Shown here piece after piece: positions 41,123 through 53,890 of a stretch of DNA of 64,000 nt. Each line of letters begins with the position of its first letter. The first letter of the stretch is position 1. The position numbers were made by a program, and so were the translations under genes. This stretch comes from Aphrocallistes beatrix. Lineage: Eukaryota > Porifera > Hexactinellida > Sceptrulophora > Aphrocallistidae. The stretch spans positions 3,325,674-3,389,673 of the forward strand of contig OY725501.1 in the NCBI GenBank assembly GCA_963281255.1, in the 5' to 3' direction. The notes beneath the pieces were generated by a model. The model saw only the letters and a list, made by a program, of their open reading frames with translations. It made no database searches and was not told the origin of the DNA.

Positions 41123-44100
41123 ATGTCTCTAGCACAAATCAGTAAGCTAAGTGAGTTACCATGACGTCATATCATGTATTGTATAATTCAAAGCTTTGTT
41201 TTAGTAATTGTGTATGTCTCTTTACGATGTAGAACGCTGGACATTAAGATTTTCAGATTTTATCATTAATACCTTTTACAATAATCTATTTCAAGATATA
41301 AATGCTGCTAAAGTCTTTAACTTTTAACTTTGTACTTCTTTTGTAATTATGTTAGGCAATCAGTGTTCTTTCAATTCGCAAACAAATCTATTGGTTCAAA
41401 GTCTAAATATTAGATCAAATAAACATGATGACTAGGTGAAAAAATTGAATGACAATTTTGTAGACTTGATTAGTCATATTTTCACACCTTTTTTGTTGAA
41501 AGTATCTTTAAAATGGGTAGAATGATTTAACCATTTGCGTAGATTGGGTCTAGTGAAGCGGTTTTCAACCTTTTTAGGCTGTGGACCCCTTATAGCAATT
41601 TCTCTATATTCTGTGGACCCCTCCTATCAACCGTAATACAAAATTTCGAATCCTATGGACCCCTGATATCTTCAGTGGACCACTAAGGGGTCCATGGACC
41701 CCAGGTTGGGAACCACTGGTCTGTGTATTCTACTGTCCTTTAATAAGACTTGTTACCTCACTCTCTTCCTTCTTAGCTCTCCCGATTTCTCACGCGTCTG
41801 ATGACCAGGATGGAGATCACGATCAAGATGGTAAGCAAGCAGTGTGTGGTTAGCCTCGATATCCAATCTTGCAATATTAACTCTTTCAGATCATTCAATA
41901 AGCTTCTACCACCATTACGTTAGTAACCCTCCGTTGCCCCTGGAATGTGTCGCGTCATTTCCGGTTTAAGCCATTTTGGGCGGGGAAGCCATGAAATTCA
42001 GGGTATTTACTATAAATAGAAAAAACCCCAAGCCAGGGTTTTAATAATTATCAATAGCAAGTAACCGTGTGGGATTTTAACCCATTTTTCCAAACCTATA
42101 ATGTGGAAAATAAGAGTAATATGTTATTTGCGAATCTAGACAATCTTACTGGCATAGGCGCCGAACCCGGGGGGCTGGGGGGGGGCTCAAGCCCCCCCCT
42201 GGATTGGAAGATGACCCATAGACGCAATACAATTTAAGGCTGAGCCCCCTCTGGAACTCCAAAATTACTCCTAAATTTCGAAAAGTTCGGCGCCCCTGCT
42301 TACTGGAATTCTTACTTCAAACAGCTTATTTGCGGGACATAGCGAGACACACTAGAAAAGTATTATATATGTAACCCAAAAAGCGGGACAAAATGGAAAA
42401 ATTTTATGTGTAAAAACGGAACACTCGTGAAAATTAGCTCAATAGAGGAGTGAAGAAAGCGGGACGTCCCGCCAAAAACGGTTGGCATGTGTGAATGACT
42501 GTGATGTGTAGATGATGGAGATGGAATGGGAGACGATGATGAGGTGGAGGCATCTCCTCTGGACTTCAAGAGTCCAGAGGAGATGATGACACCTCTGGAA
42601 AGAATACACAAGTCTTACACCTCAGACAACATGCTGGACAGGTACACTTGTCGTAGCAACGATTATTGTCATTTGGTATTTGTGGTATTCCCGAGAAGAT
42701 ACCTAAGTTTTTGAAGTTGCAAAATGATTGGGGGAAATTATTGAATTCTTTTCTTAGGAATATGATAAAATTCACAAAATAAAAATACCATATTACAGTC
42801 AAAACCGGTTTTTTCTCACTCCGGTTTATCCTTACTATTTCAGAATCTTAATTATGTAAAAAATTCCAAATCTATATTAATTTCCATTGGTGTTTTTTTT
42901 ACTGTTTGAACCTGTAAAAAATAGTAAGAAAAAACCGGTTTCGACTGTACCTCGAATAATCGCCCCCCGAAGAGGGTGCTAAAGTATTTGTGTTGTTCTT
43001 TTCAATAAAAATTAATGTTGGATTCTTCCTTTCTACTATTTGTTGAATCGTTCGTGCGGTTATTTCTTCTAAACTCTAATTCTGAAATTTTTCTTCAAGT
43101 GACAAATGAGGCTAAAAATTAATAGCCCCTATCCGAGTATATATGGTAGTTTTTGCATAGCAACATTCCATTACACCCTATTGGTTACTGTCCTGTTCTA
43201 TTGTAGAGAGAACTCAGCTAAGGAACTGTGTGACGCCAGTCGAATTGTGATGTCTGACCAACCGGAAGAACTCAAGCACTTCGTGGACGTTATTCACACC
43301 CTAGCAACAGATCCAGGTTCGTGGCATCTTGTAGGTTGTTGGTGAAATACCCGCTATCCATCAAGGTTAATTAGATTGATTAAACATGATAGCAATAGCA
43401 TTCCTACTGGCTTGTTTGGTCACTATGAGTATTGGAATAGAACCCGCGTAATGTGAACTAACACATGTTCTTAATTCAAGTTCAGTTCTTATTTAGAAAT
43501 GATAGTTCTAGTATATACTCCGTGATAACTCAATGATATGATGATTCCATATATTGGCTATTGGCAATTATATATATAAGATCCAACACTTGCACGATGT
43601 ATTTATTTCCTTTTTCATTAATATTCAGCTGATAATAATTGAGTTTGTCCATTTCTGCAGATTAAACTTGAACATATAGAAAAAAAATGTGATCATTAAA
43701 CGTATTTGATCTTCTTAACACATGTGATTGTTTGTACATTAATCTTGTTTCCTTTATATGGTTTTGTGTGAGGAAATTGGTTAGAACTAGAACTAAGTCA
43801 GTTCTCTGTCTAATTTGTTGGATAGTACCATCAGGCCTAATTGGAATGATTAGGTGTCTGCGTGTAACCGAGGTTCCGAACTCAAATTTAATGAGATTTC
43901 AGTGTCTTATGTGGCAATATTCCTTTGTTTGAAGTTATTCTGGTATTTCGAAAATATTTCCATTTCGTGACTCATTTCGTCATTGAAGTGCTTGAATAGA
44001 CAAAGCATTTCAATCCTGAATTGCTCTTAACGAGTTCGCAGTAGAGATGAGAGGATTTTATAAATTTTTTTAAGAAGGAAATTAACCAATCAAATTATCT

Positions 44101-47100
44101 CATTCTAGGCATAGTAGTCATGGCAGTATCTCATGTTAATTTTAGCTTAGAATCACTTGGCAAGTCTTGAGGAATGCCAGTCAACTCATCCTAATTTGAT
44201 TCGTGTCAGTTTTACTTCCATTGTAATGGCTATAATAGTCCACTTCTACAACTGAAATCCCCAAATAGGGACGAGTTGGTTTTGACACGAGTTGACTGGT
44301 CCCCATCTTGAGCTATGATAACTATGTCTGTCGTGTAGAGCTATATGTCCGTCAGATCGTCGCGGAGCAGGTGGGGGACATTCTCCTGACTCTACAACTG
44401 GACACGACTAACTCGGACGAGTACCTCACCCTGCTAGACGCTCTCGTGCAGTTCTGTAGCGATTCAGATCAAAAGGTTTGTTTGCTTTTTTTGTTATTGT
44501 CCGTAGTAATTGCATCATTTTGGAGACAACTGAAGCAGGGCCGGCGGAACTGGTCCGGCTTTGGCCGGACCAATTTTATGCAATTATGGCTTATTTTCAT
44601 ATGCAAATTTGCTTTTGGCCGGACCAACTTCCACTTTGGCCGGACCAACTTCCACTTTGGCCGGACCAACTTTCGCTTTGGCCGGACCAATAAAAAGTTG
44701 CTTCCGCCGGGCCTGTGAAGTGAAACTATCTTCACAAATCAAAATAATGCAACTTTTTTTCATGTACAGTACACCCCGCTAATCCGAACAGCTCTGTTCC
44801 AATGTTCGAAAAATCGTTCGGATTAGTGAATTTGTTCCGATTAGTGAAATAACACTAATTCAATAGGGCATTAATGATAATAAATTTGTATTGTTAGAAT
44901 ATTAAGGATATTATTTCGCTATGATTGCTTAGTTAACGAGATTTCTCAATCTTATTGATAGATTTAAGTTTATAAAAGTTTATTCAAATCATAGAAGCGA
45001 ATAAAATTATATTTTTGGTGTTCGGATTTTAAGAATGAAGTATTCGGATTGGCGAGGTTCGGACTAGCTAGGGTGTACTGTATTTTAATTCCTTAAATAT
45101 TAAAAATATTTGTCTCCAAAATTGTAAGCATCCAACCGTTAAACCAATGGTATTGAGTGAAATATCGCCGCAAACAAAGTTCAGAGACAGAACTGTATTG
45201 CGCATGTGACCAATCATTCATTATACAAACGACTGCGTCGACCACTTTTTCGATGGCGCGAGACAATCCTAAATCCTGCCACGAAACTCTCCGATCGGAT
45301 CTAAAGTTTTTGAATAGGGTTGATGGGATGGTTCCATGTCCACAGAATGTGAAAGAAGCTGAAAATTTTGAGTTGTTTCGACTCTGTCCTCGGGATTGTG
45401 TCCGCAACAACATTTCGGAGGAAGAAAACACTTTCACACACTGATTCTAAAACCAGCAAGTCCATTTAACTTTCCTCATTAGACAGCATACATTAACATA
45501 TATTTAAATAATGTTTTCAAATAAATGGACTTTATTACATGTGCTATGTGAGCTAATATTTGTTTATTTATCACTAATCATATAATGGAACATCTCTACC
45601 ACTTTTAAACTGGATGTTACTTGACAGGTTCGACATAACAACCATAATTCGATATTGAGTCTTATCAACCAAGAGAAGTATAAAGGTTAGTTGACTGAGA
45701 GAGCAGAATTCATTGATATATTATCATAGTTTCTCACCTGAACTTAATGCATGACATTGCAGATTCATATGTTAATTCAATCTCCTAATTGATTCCTAAA
45801 CTTAAAATACGAAAATATTGAATTATTTCTAACTACAGTAGAACTGGATTAGTACGTACTCATTTCTCTGAACCAAAATTCAAATAAGATATAGATTCCT
45901 ATGTAATATCAACTCGGATAGTAGAACGTACCTTTTTCCGCTTCCCAGAGGGGTACGTCTTATCCGAGTTCTACCGTATTTAAATAAACTAAGTTTAGTA
46001 AAGCTATGGAAAGCGAAAAATACGAATTTGTTACATATTTGAAAGCTGAAAAAAAGATTCAAATAACCAATCAATTATGATGGAAATATAGTAAGCTAAT
46101 TAGCTCTACACAAACTTGCTTTGGAAGTCAATACTACTCTGAATTCAACCAATTTCTGTTAAGTAACATTCGATATTACAAACATTCAATATCAATATTT
46201 AACATTCAATATAGAATGATTCCTAACCTGCTGGAGCATGAGCATGAACTAATAGCAATTTAACCAATTTGGCACTCAGTCTGATCCTACAAGATATCCT
46301 TAGAATCTTTCTAACGAGTGTTCATTCTCTCTCTCTCTCCAGATGACATCACACGGCTCTGCTGTGATACTATAAAGAAGCTCTCTTCTAACGATTCTCC
46401 TTTTCAAATCAAGGCTGATGCTATTCTGGTAATATTAGAAATCTACTTTCCCTATTTAGCCTCGTCATATATTGAATAGCGGCATTACCAATTCATTTCT
46501 CTATAGCTGCTCTCTCGAATTGCGTGCAACATAGACTCCTACTTGTTAGTCCAAGAATTCTCCAATCTCTTCCAAGATTTCACACATGACACGATGCATG
46601 ACGTCAGACGGGTAAATACACCCAAAACGCCAAAACCACCGAAAAGAATGTGCGATTTTTTAAATTAAATCTTTGTTTAGGCTTTCGCTTATGCTTGTAA
46701 GGAGTTATGTCCAGTGTTGGGCGTGGAACACACAGAAAAATGGCTTGTAAGTATTAGTGTAGTATTATATCACTCTTACTGTATGTTGGATAGTATCAGA
46801 CTTCGTAAGAAGATAGGATGATGTGTTGGTTATATGCGCTGTGTTAACCTTTGTTATAATTCTGTCTCTTCACTGAAAGTTGACCGCCTTCATCTGGCCA
46901 AAGTTGCTGGATTTATATAATCCTACTTGCACATGCTCTCTCTCTTTGATCTAGTTCGTGTTTGTTCAATTAGAGCGTTAAATTTATATAAAAAAAGTTG
47001 TAATTGTATTTTCTCTTTGATCAAAGTTCTCATTTGCGTGAAACTAACCAGCTCGTTATTTGTTTCTGATCATTCTACATGACTACATGTAGTCAACACA

Positions 47101-50100
47101 ATATCTGGGAGTAGTAGTGCGATGTAGTAGATACAGAAGTGAAGACCTTTCCTTCAGGGTACGCCACACAGAGTTGGAATGGTTGACCCAGTACCGTCAC
47201 TGATGTCGGTTAACAGGTGCAATTGTATTGCAGCATTTAACAATCGATTTGGTTAAACTGAGTTTAGTGAGTCATACATTTGTCTGCGTCCTTCGAGCTT
47301 GTGTCTTGGTTGCTGACCAACGAAATTTGAATACCGAACCTTCCACTACACATACTACCAATTAGCGAAGTTCACTAATTGGGAGAGCTGCGAAATGTTA
47401 TTTGTTTAAATGCATTTTAGGTTTCCTTGTTCTTGCATCTCTGTTCTGATGACTTTTGGAGTGTCCGAAAAGTGAGTTTATTTAATTAACATCCAATCAG
47501 ACAGACTTGTATTTTATTCCGCACAGGGATTATTTGAATTTTCACACCTATTAACGAGTTATTTTTTGTTAGGCGTGTTGTGAGGTATTTGATAAAGTAA
47601 GCGGGTCTTGTAGCCCTGCGACGAGAGAGAACGAACTCACGGAGCATTTCCTGAAACTCCTTGGCGACAACTCGAGATGGGTATGCATTTGATCTACGAT
47701 TATACATAATATAATGCACTGAATTGAAGTTGTAAAATTTCTGAATATTATTGTTCCATCAGTATCAGGCTACTAACTGGTCTTATATTTTTGTTCGTTA
47801 ATGAAGCACAGAGGCCCCTTTTCGCCCTGTAAAAGGGACGGAATTTTTGTAATAGATACATAAATTAAACAAATCTCAAAAATATGCTTATAAATATAAT
47901 CACTTTTGGTTCCATAATGTGGATTTAAACTAATTTATTATTTGCAATCGATCTGGTTTCGATCTATTTGGAATATGATTGCGCGTTCTAAATTCGACAG
48001 AAATATTTCTTAAACTAATCTAATGAATAAATTAGGTCCGAAAAGCCGCATTTGAATCCCTCGGGCCATTTCTATCCACATTTTACAACCCCGAAATCGT
48101 GGAGGAAATTCAAGAATCTTTTGACATCCAAGAAACTGATGTGACAAATGAAAGTGGAGAGCAGCCAAGGGAGTGGAGTGTGGAGGTAGAAATGCATTCG
48201 CAGACCGTTGCCTCTTCTAATCCCGACCCTGTCCTGATACAGGAATCACAAGCCGCAGAAGTAGATAGTGAAGGTAACAACTTAATGAAGAACTGTGTTA
48301 TGTAGCGCTAACAAGTGTAGAATGATCAATCAATTCCAGTAAATGCTTCTACTTTAAATTCGCTTACTTTTGCTTTGCTCCATTTCTCCTTTTACGGAAG
48401 TGTTATAGTAGTGGGAGCATTCCTTGTCATTAGTGTAAGTGCTAATGCATTTTTAATTGCATTTCTACCGCTACCCACATATTATTCTTAATTCTAGTCA
48501 GTGGAAACCGTGATTACTCAGGATTTCCATTCTTTTAGTTGATGTTTGCAATTTTTCCTATTTCGCTTACTGGCGAGAACCTGTAGCCTCTCTTGATGAG
48601 TCAGATATACAAGAAATTCTCCATACATCGAATATACATATTATACACACAGTGGTTTCGAAGGTACAATAATATACCCATAATATGCTATTATAATCGA
48701 ACTGTCCTTTCTGTACACAACCATTTCCATAACAGCTGCGATCAACTATTTAAGTTAACATGATTAAACCTTCCAACTTTCTACCACATAATCTTATTGG
48801 GTCATTTTCCTCATGGTTGTACTATATAGTAGAAACATATGACTCTTGCCTTATACAGTTTAATTCCTTACAATGTAACTAATGTAATGGACATTGTAAA
48901 TTCCATTTAAAGGTTCATACATTAATTTCGTTGGCGGCGAAATTTTATAATGGCTGTCTGGGGGGTCGTTTCGTATGGATATTCTGGGAAGGATTCCAAT
49001 GCAGCCATCTGTATGAGAACATATTAATAGTGTTTTTATAATTGATTTCTCATTACTTGCATTTTTGCAATCACTAACTTCAAATTAGTTATTTCTCTGT
49101 GGTAATTGTACGAGAGCATTCTTAGTTGCTGTTTGCCACAATGATTTCGAGTTATATTATTCCTTCACTAAGATTGTGCAGTGGATTCCAACTAGAGCAA
49201 AATGGTTTATACCCACCAGTAACTTCTAATTCACATCTGACTGACAATCAAGAACGCAAATCCATATTTTTCTAGCACAAATATATTTGTTTCAGTTCAT
49301 CATAAACTGTAGATTCTAGTTTATTTATTTATTTTATTTATCCTAATAGGACAAATTAGCAATTTCTGATGAAGATGGACTGGAAGATCCGTTTGGTGAG
49401 AAGGAAGATGCAGCGGAATATCAAGACTTCGATCAGTCTTGGGATTTCCAAAAGTGCCTCAGACAGACAGAGGACACTGACATGTCGCTAGAGCACTCTA
49501 TTGAAGACCCCATACCCTCACTCGTTTACTCACAAGTGAGTTAACAGTCTTAACCATGGATTAGTGTATGTAAATATAATATTTAATTAAATTATCCCTC
49601 AGACACGAGTTCCCTCCAAGCTGCTGGTAGAATATCTGTTGATGGTAGATCAGAAGAAGATCCAACACGTGGATACCGACCTTCCCATGAAGTGTGCGTA
49701 CTCTCTTCCCGGAGTCGCGATAACGCTAGGGAAATCAAACTGGGTTTGCCTTAAAACGCTATACATCAACCTCGCATCTGAGTTACAGGTAGGGTATTAG
49801 TCGATCCTCAAAAAAGGGATCTAGATCCAGATCCCGATCCTAATTTTATAAAAGGATCTTCGATCCGATCACGATCCCCAAAAAGATCCTTTCAATAATA
49901 GTCAGAGGACTATCATTTTTAGTACAGCTCCTGGAAGGAGATGCCTTATGGCATGGACGGCGTGCAATGTCCGTCTGTCCGTCTGCGGCAGCCTGGGGCG
50001 TACTTAGTGCTTAAGTTAGTATTCAAACCATAAAACACATTAAAAAATATATTTAATCAACATAAATTTCAACACTTTCACCTCCAACTTGGGGATTAAG

Positions 50101-53100
50101 AAGAAAAAGGATCGGATCGAATTCAGTAAAAGTTTCGATCCGATCCCGATCCTATTTTAAAAAGGATCGTCGATCCTCAAAAAAAGGATCGCGATCCGGA
50201 TCTTTCGAATCACGGATCGAAAGATCCTAATGCCCTAGTAACAGGTAAGCTCAATGGAATGTTCTACATTTCATTACCGTTATTACCATCTAGGACATGA
50301 TCCAATCTCGATCCAATAGCCAATCATTGTGATTTTTGCCATACTAAACAACTACATAGCCATGATCTTCTGTATGAATTAGAGTGATTTTAACATAAGA
50401 TTGCAAGATATGATACTGGCAGCATAGTAGGCCCTATTTATGCTGAGCTAATCACATCGAATTACTGCTCAAACTTTGTAAATTCCTTCATCATTTTCTC
50501 AATGCTAACCCATTGTGTCTCGTGCAGTGGAAGATCAGGAGATGTCTAGCGTGCTCCCTGCACTGTCTAGCCGAGATCTATGGACCCGAGACCGCAGCTA
50601 CAGACCTCGTCAACGTGTTTGATACATTCCTGAAAGATATTGACGAAGTCAAGTCTGGAGTCATTTCCCATATCGGAGAATTCTTGGCGGTAAGAATTCA
50701 GGATTTATTCACACAGCACATGGAGTTATGACTTATAATTCTGTAGTTCCTACCGAGAGAATTATGCTTTAAGTATGGTCCCATCCTTCCCACGCTGAAG
50801 AGTCCTGACAACAAGAACAACTGGAGATACAGACTTGCATACGCCGAGTAAGCTTAGATTTGGCACTAAGATTGTGTGTCTAAGCATTCCAATGGATAAA
50901 CCGAGTTGACTCGTATTTTTCAAGGATTTATCCTAATTTTCATTATTTTAATTTTGTCATTTCCGGTTCTTTTTCAAGTTTGTCCATTGTTCTAGCCAAA
51001 GTATGTTGATTATTTAGTATTTGAGATTCACGAGGGATTGGGGAGTTTGTCCCCTACCTAATGGCTAGGTAATCTTGTAACCTGGCGTTAGAATCGTTAC
51101 AATTGCATTCCTTCACTCAGACAACTGATTCCACTCGTGAAGCTGTTCCCACTAGAGAAGAGCATAGAGTACTTTCAGCCAGTAATGATAGACCTGGGGA
51201 AAGACCAAGTAGCAGAAGTCAGAGACACAGCTTCTAAAATCGTGAGTTCATTACATCCCTACCCTCTTAAAAAACACAATGCTTTAAATCCGAAGACTGC
51301 CAATCGTAATAATATTTTACGTTCCACTCTCTAGATGGTATTCATGCTGAACTACGTTAGCGATATCAACCAGGAGGAAGGAGGGAGATATTTCGATAAA
51401 CTCGTCGAATTGATTATAGCACAGTTCGCGAACCAACAGAAGTGGTTATTCCGCCTTCAGTAAGTACTAATTCTTACAACACACTGCATAGTTATGACAT
51501 AATATTAATTACAGACAACTTTTCACCTCTATCACTAGTTATTAGTTCAAGGAATAATGTCTCTAGAAGTATTAAACAATCATATTTTTTGGGTTGTCAT
51601 GAAATTAAAGTCTGCCTCCTTTTAAGGTTATCCGAGACTGATTAGTTCAAGTTAAACATGCTAGATTTTACTGAAATTAATAATTCAACTTATTTCTTCG
51701 AATATTTTTTGCCTCAATCATTCGTCCTACTCAGAGTTTGTAGGTGATTTGTAGTATTTTCATGTACCTTTGATTGCTCCAAAAGTATTCCAGTGTCTGA
51801 CACAGAATGCTTTGGACCTCGTCTACTAATCTAACAAATTAGTTAATATTTCTGTAAATTCTGAAGTAATGGATACTTTTTCTTGGAAAAAAATAATGTT
51901 TGCCTTGGACATCTAAAAAAGTTGATGATTTTTAACTAAAGTATTCGCTAATGTAGTTAGGAAAACCATTGATGAATTGATTTGAGTTAACTGTTCTAAC
52001 ACTCATCCCCCTCGAATTAATAATCCAAGCTAGTAATTGCCTTTTCATTAAATCTTAATTTTCACATTTTTATCAGAGGAAGTGAATCGCAAAGTTTATG
52101 TTTCTGTTTAATAATTTTTGATTCCTCATTAATTACAATATCATTTTGCGAATTTAAGAATTTAGTATACACAGCATTCAAATCGAATGCATATCTATTG
52201 CCCCGTATGGTAACGATGAATGTAGTTTCAAGTTAAAATTTAAACTTATTGCGTATTATCAAGGTATGTGAAGATCTGTCGTCTGATCCTGGAAGATGGA
52301 AAGATTAGTAAGGAACTGTTTTCGGAGTATTTTATGAGAGATTTGCTGACACTCGCAAAGGATAAAGTCCCTAACGTCAGGCTAACGACGGGAAGACTTC
52401 TCTACAAACTCTCCAATGAAGAAGGTGAATAGCTAAATGATATGAATTGAATTATTTTAAATAGCTAAGTTTGCTAGAATGGATTTAATACGAAAAGGAT
52501 TTTACCGATTCATTTAAATTCCAATAAATTAGATTGGAAACTAATATTGGAGAACACGACTGGATTTTCTCGAACTATGGAGCTCTTGAAGGAGGACAAC
52601 GATCCAGATGTGAGGGGGAGTGTCGGACAAGAAAGGTGACATGAAATTTGCAACATTCAATCATCACACAAATGTGTGTATTAGTAACAAATTTCGAAAT
52701 AACACCACGATTTTAGATATGCACAGAAGTGCAAGGCAGAGACAGGGATTGACATGGTCAACAGCTCGCTTAGTCTTGCTACGAAGAACGACTACATTGA
52801 AGACCACTCTATCACTGACAGCCTCAGTCTCATGAACATCAAGCCGAAGGCACGACTCCAAGAGGTGAGTCGATTGTTTATACCGAACAAACAATGTCTT
52901 CTCTTTTGTTTGAATAAAATTTATAAATTTGAGGGGATTGAGTGCGGTTTGAGGTTGGATCTCTGTGGTTGTTTTTAAATTATACATATGAATGTATGGA
53001 ATATTCTCATATAAGTATAGTTTATTGTGAATACATCTATAATTAGAACACAGGACAAGAGGTACCGGGGGAAGATGACGAAATAGCCGGACACATGGAG

Positions 53101-53890
53101 TTGGATGAGCCTACCTCCAATCTTAAGATTATAGCGCCAGACAGCACCAGCGGACAAGGGGACGAGCTGGAAGGAATGTTTCTACCCATCGGGGGCGATG
53201 ACATCCTGATCGGAATGTCTAAGTTTGTCGATCCTATCGCGATGGAGGATCACTCTCCCCCAGATAGCCAGGAGGTGGACATGGACATTGAAGACCTCGA
53301 AGCTCTGCATGAACCGAAGCAGGACTTCCCTGATCAAGGTCAGGACTGATTGGCTAGTGTTGCACCACTCTTCGCTCGTCGATACAAATGTTCTAAATCG
53401 ATACGAACAAGCACCGTTCTATTTTAAGCAAATGTTAGCCATGTTAGCTCGATCTGAAGGTTGATATGAATTGATCCAATTGGGGGCAGTTTAAATGTAA
53501 CGCAAAATTCTCTGATTTTAGACCCTCCCCCCTATGTTACGCCTTTTAACCATCTTGCAATGCAACAATGATAGGACTGTCACACTTTGCTACCCCTGCA
53601 CCCCCTTGGAGGCGTTACGTAACGTTTGAGCGGCCTCTTGAGAAAAATGAGAAAATGTTTATTTGACGTTTAGATCAATCAGATAATGAATTTTCAATTT
53701 AGTTTTCCTCTCAAACTGTATTGGAAATTCAATACTTTTCTAGCTCATGCTTTTACACTTGCAGTATTGGAGATTAGAAAGATTTCTATTATTTTATTTT
53801 ACAGTTACCCTGGAAGTTGCCCCTCCCGAAGACAAGACCCCTCCATCAGATACAAACATCCAGCCAGCTGACTCCGAATCCTCTTGCTGA
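41123..53890 (+). CDS. PPP4R1: PP4 regulatory subunit 1, 24 exons
   Basis: Exons: 41123-41150, 41777-41830, 42512-42641, 43207-43316, 44339-44475, 45628-45685, 46343-46428, 46507-46611, 46681-46746, 47421-47471, 47573-47680, 48036-48273, 48587-48663, 49350-49535, 49603-49788, 50528-50689, 50747-50847, 51121-51241, 51335-51459, 52264-52424, 52533-52635, 52717-52864, 53047-53338, 53805-53890. All junctions keep frame, giving about 972 residues (human 950). The acidic N terminus leads to SPLDFKSPEEMMTPLERI, as in vertebrate PPP4R1. HEAT repeats follow, with WVRKAAFESLGPFLSTF and KCAYSLPGVAITLGKSNW as strong landmarks. The subunit scaffolds the PP4 catalytic subunit. Exons 1, 2 and 13 are inferred from phase and splice signals and are less certain than the rest. 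Confidence 0.92.
41551..41719. mobile_element. hAT Charlie-type MITE, PPP4R1 intron 1
   Basis: The right end is GGTTGGGAACCACTG, the complement of CAGTGGTTCCCAACC. The left end is GCGGTTTTCAACC. The interior repeats GGACCCCT. A second copy, with its own target duplication and a nested insertion, is at 60237-60568. Confidence 0.75.
41934..42040. mobile_element. TTGCCCCTGG-end MITE, PPP4R1 intron 2
   Basis: Shares TTGCCCCTGGAAT, the CCGGTTTAAGCC segment and TATTTACTATAAATAGAAA with copies at 59051-59154 and 59877-59960, in the opposite orientation. Confidence 0.7.
42153..42298. mobile_element. hAT-like MITE with 8-bp TSD, PPP4R1 intron 2
   Basis: Ends CATAGGCGCCGAAC and GTTCGGCGCCCCTG are inverted repeats. 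The element is flanked by the perfect 8-bp repeat CTTACTGG (42145-42152 and 42299-42306). The same family in opposite orientation is at 61085-61223. Confidence 0.88.
42328..42490. mobile_element. Truncated GCCAAC-end MITE abutting PPP4R1 exon 3
   Basis: Matches the right part of 27905-28118 (AAATTAGCTCAATAGA, then GCGGGACGTCCCGCC). The element ends in GGTTGGCATGTGTG about 15 bp before the exon 3 acceptor, so it probably supplies part of the acceptor context. Confidence 0.7.
42551..42585 (+). repeat. Perfect 15-bp coding hairpin in PPP4R1 exon 3
   Basis: CATCTCCTCTGGACT at 42551-42565 is the exact complement of 42571-42585 around a 5-base loop (TCAAG). It encodes the conserved SPLDFKSPEEM motif. 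Confidence 0.95.
42794..42949. mobile_element. TA-flanked MITE (TACAGTC ends), PPP4R1 intron 3
   Basis: Inverted ends include AAAACCGGTTTTTTC and its complement, ending CGACTGTA. It is the second copy of the family at 21889-22058. Confidence 0.8.
44536..44715. mobile_element. MITE with CAGGGCCGGCGGAA ends, PPP4R1 intron 5
   Basis: The right end is TTCCGCCGGGCCTG. The direct repeat TGAAG immediately flanks both sides. The interior is a tandem array of TTTGGCCGGACCAACTT units (four copies). It lies 60 bp after the exon 5 donor. Confidence 0.8.
44765..45082. mobile_element. TA-flanked MITE with TACAGTACACCCCGC ends
   Basis: Ends TACAGTACACCCCGCTAATC and GCTAGGGTGTACTGTA form imperfect inverted repeats. 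The interior carries ATTCGGATT/AATCCGAA motifs. Pogo/Tigger-like by its TA-CAGT ends. Confidence 0.75.
45834..45978. mobile_element. TA-flanked MITE with TACAGTAGAACT ends
   Basis: Left TACAGTAGAACTGGATTAGT; right TATCCGAGTTCTACCGTA. Both are in PPP4R1 intron 6. A nested internal pair (AACTCGGATAGTAGAACG) suggests rearrangement. Confidence 0.6.
49790..50237. mobile_element. hAT-like element inserted at the PPP4R1 exon 15 splice donor
   Basis: Ends TAGGGTATTAG and CTAATGCCCTA are inverted repeats of the Ac type. The flanks GTTACAGG (49782-49789) and GTAACAGG (50238-50245) form an 8-bp duplication with one mismatch. They contain the exon-intron boundary, so the CAG|GT donor is present on both sides. 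The interior is dense in GATCC/GGATC motifs. Confidence 0.85.
53482..53638. mobile_element. Harbinger-like MITE, PPP4R1 intron 23
   Basis: Reverse-oriented relative of 39686-39851: shares ACCATCTTG, ATGATAGGACTGTCACAC and the AACGTTTGA end. Confidence 0.65.

Noticed and set aside
53047-53062. Alternative acceptor CACAG at 53053 for PPP4R1 exon 23
   Set aside because: It shifts into a frame with an early stop; the AG at 53045-53046 keeps frame.
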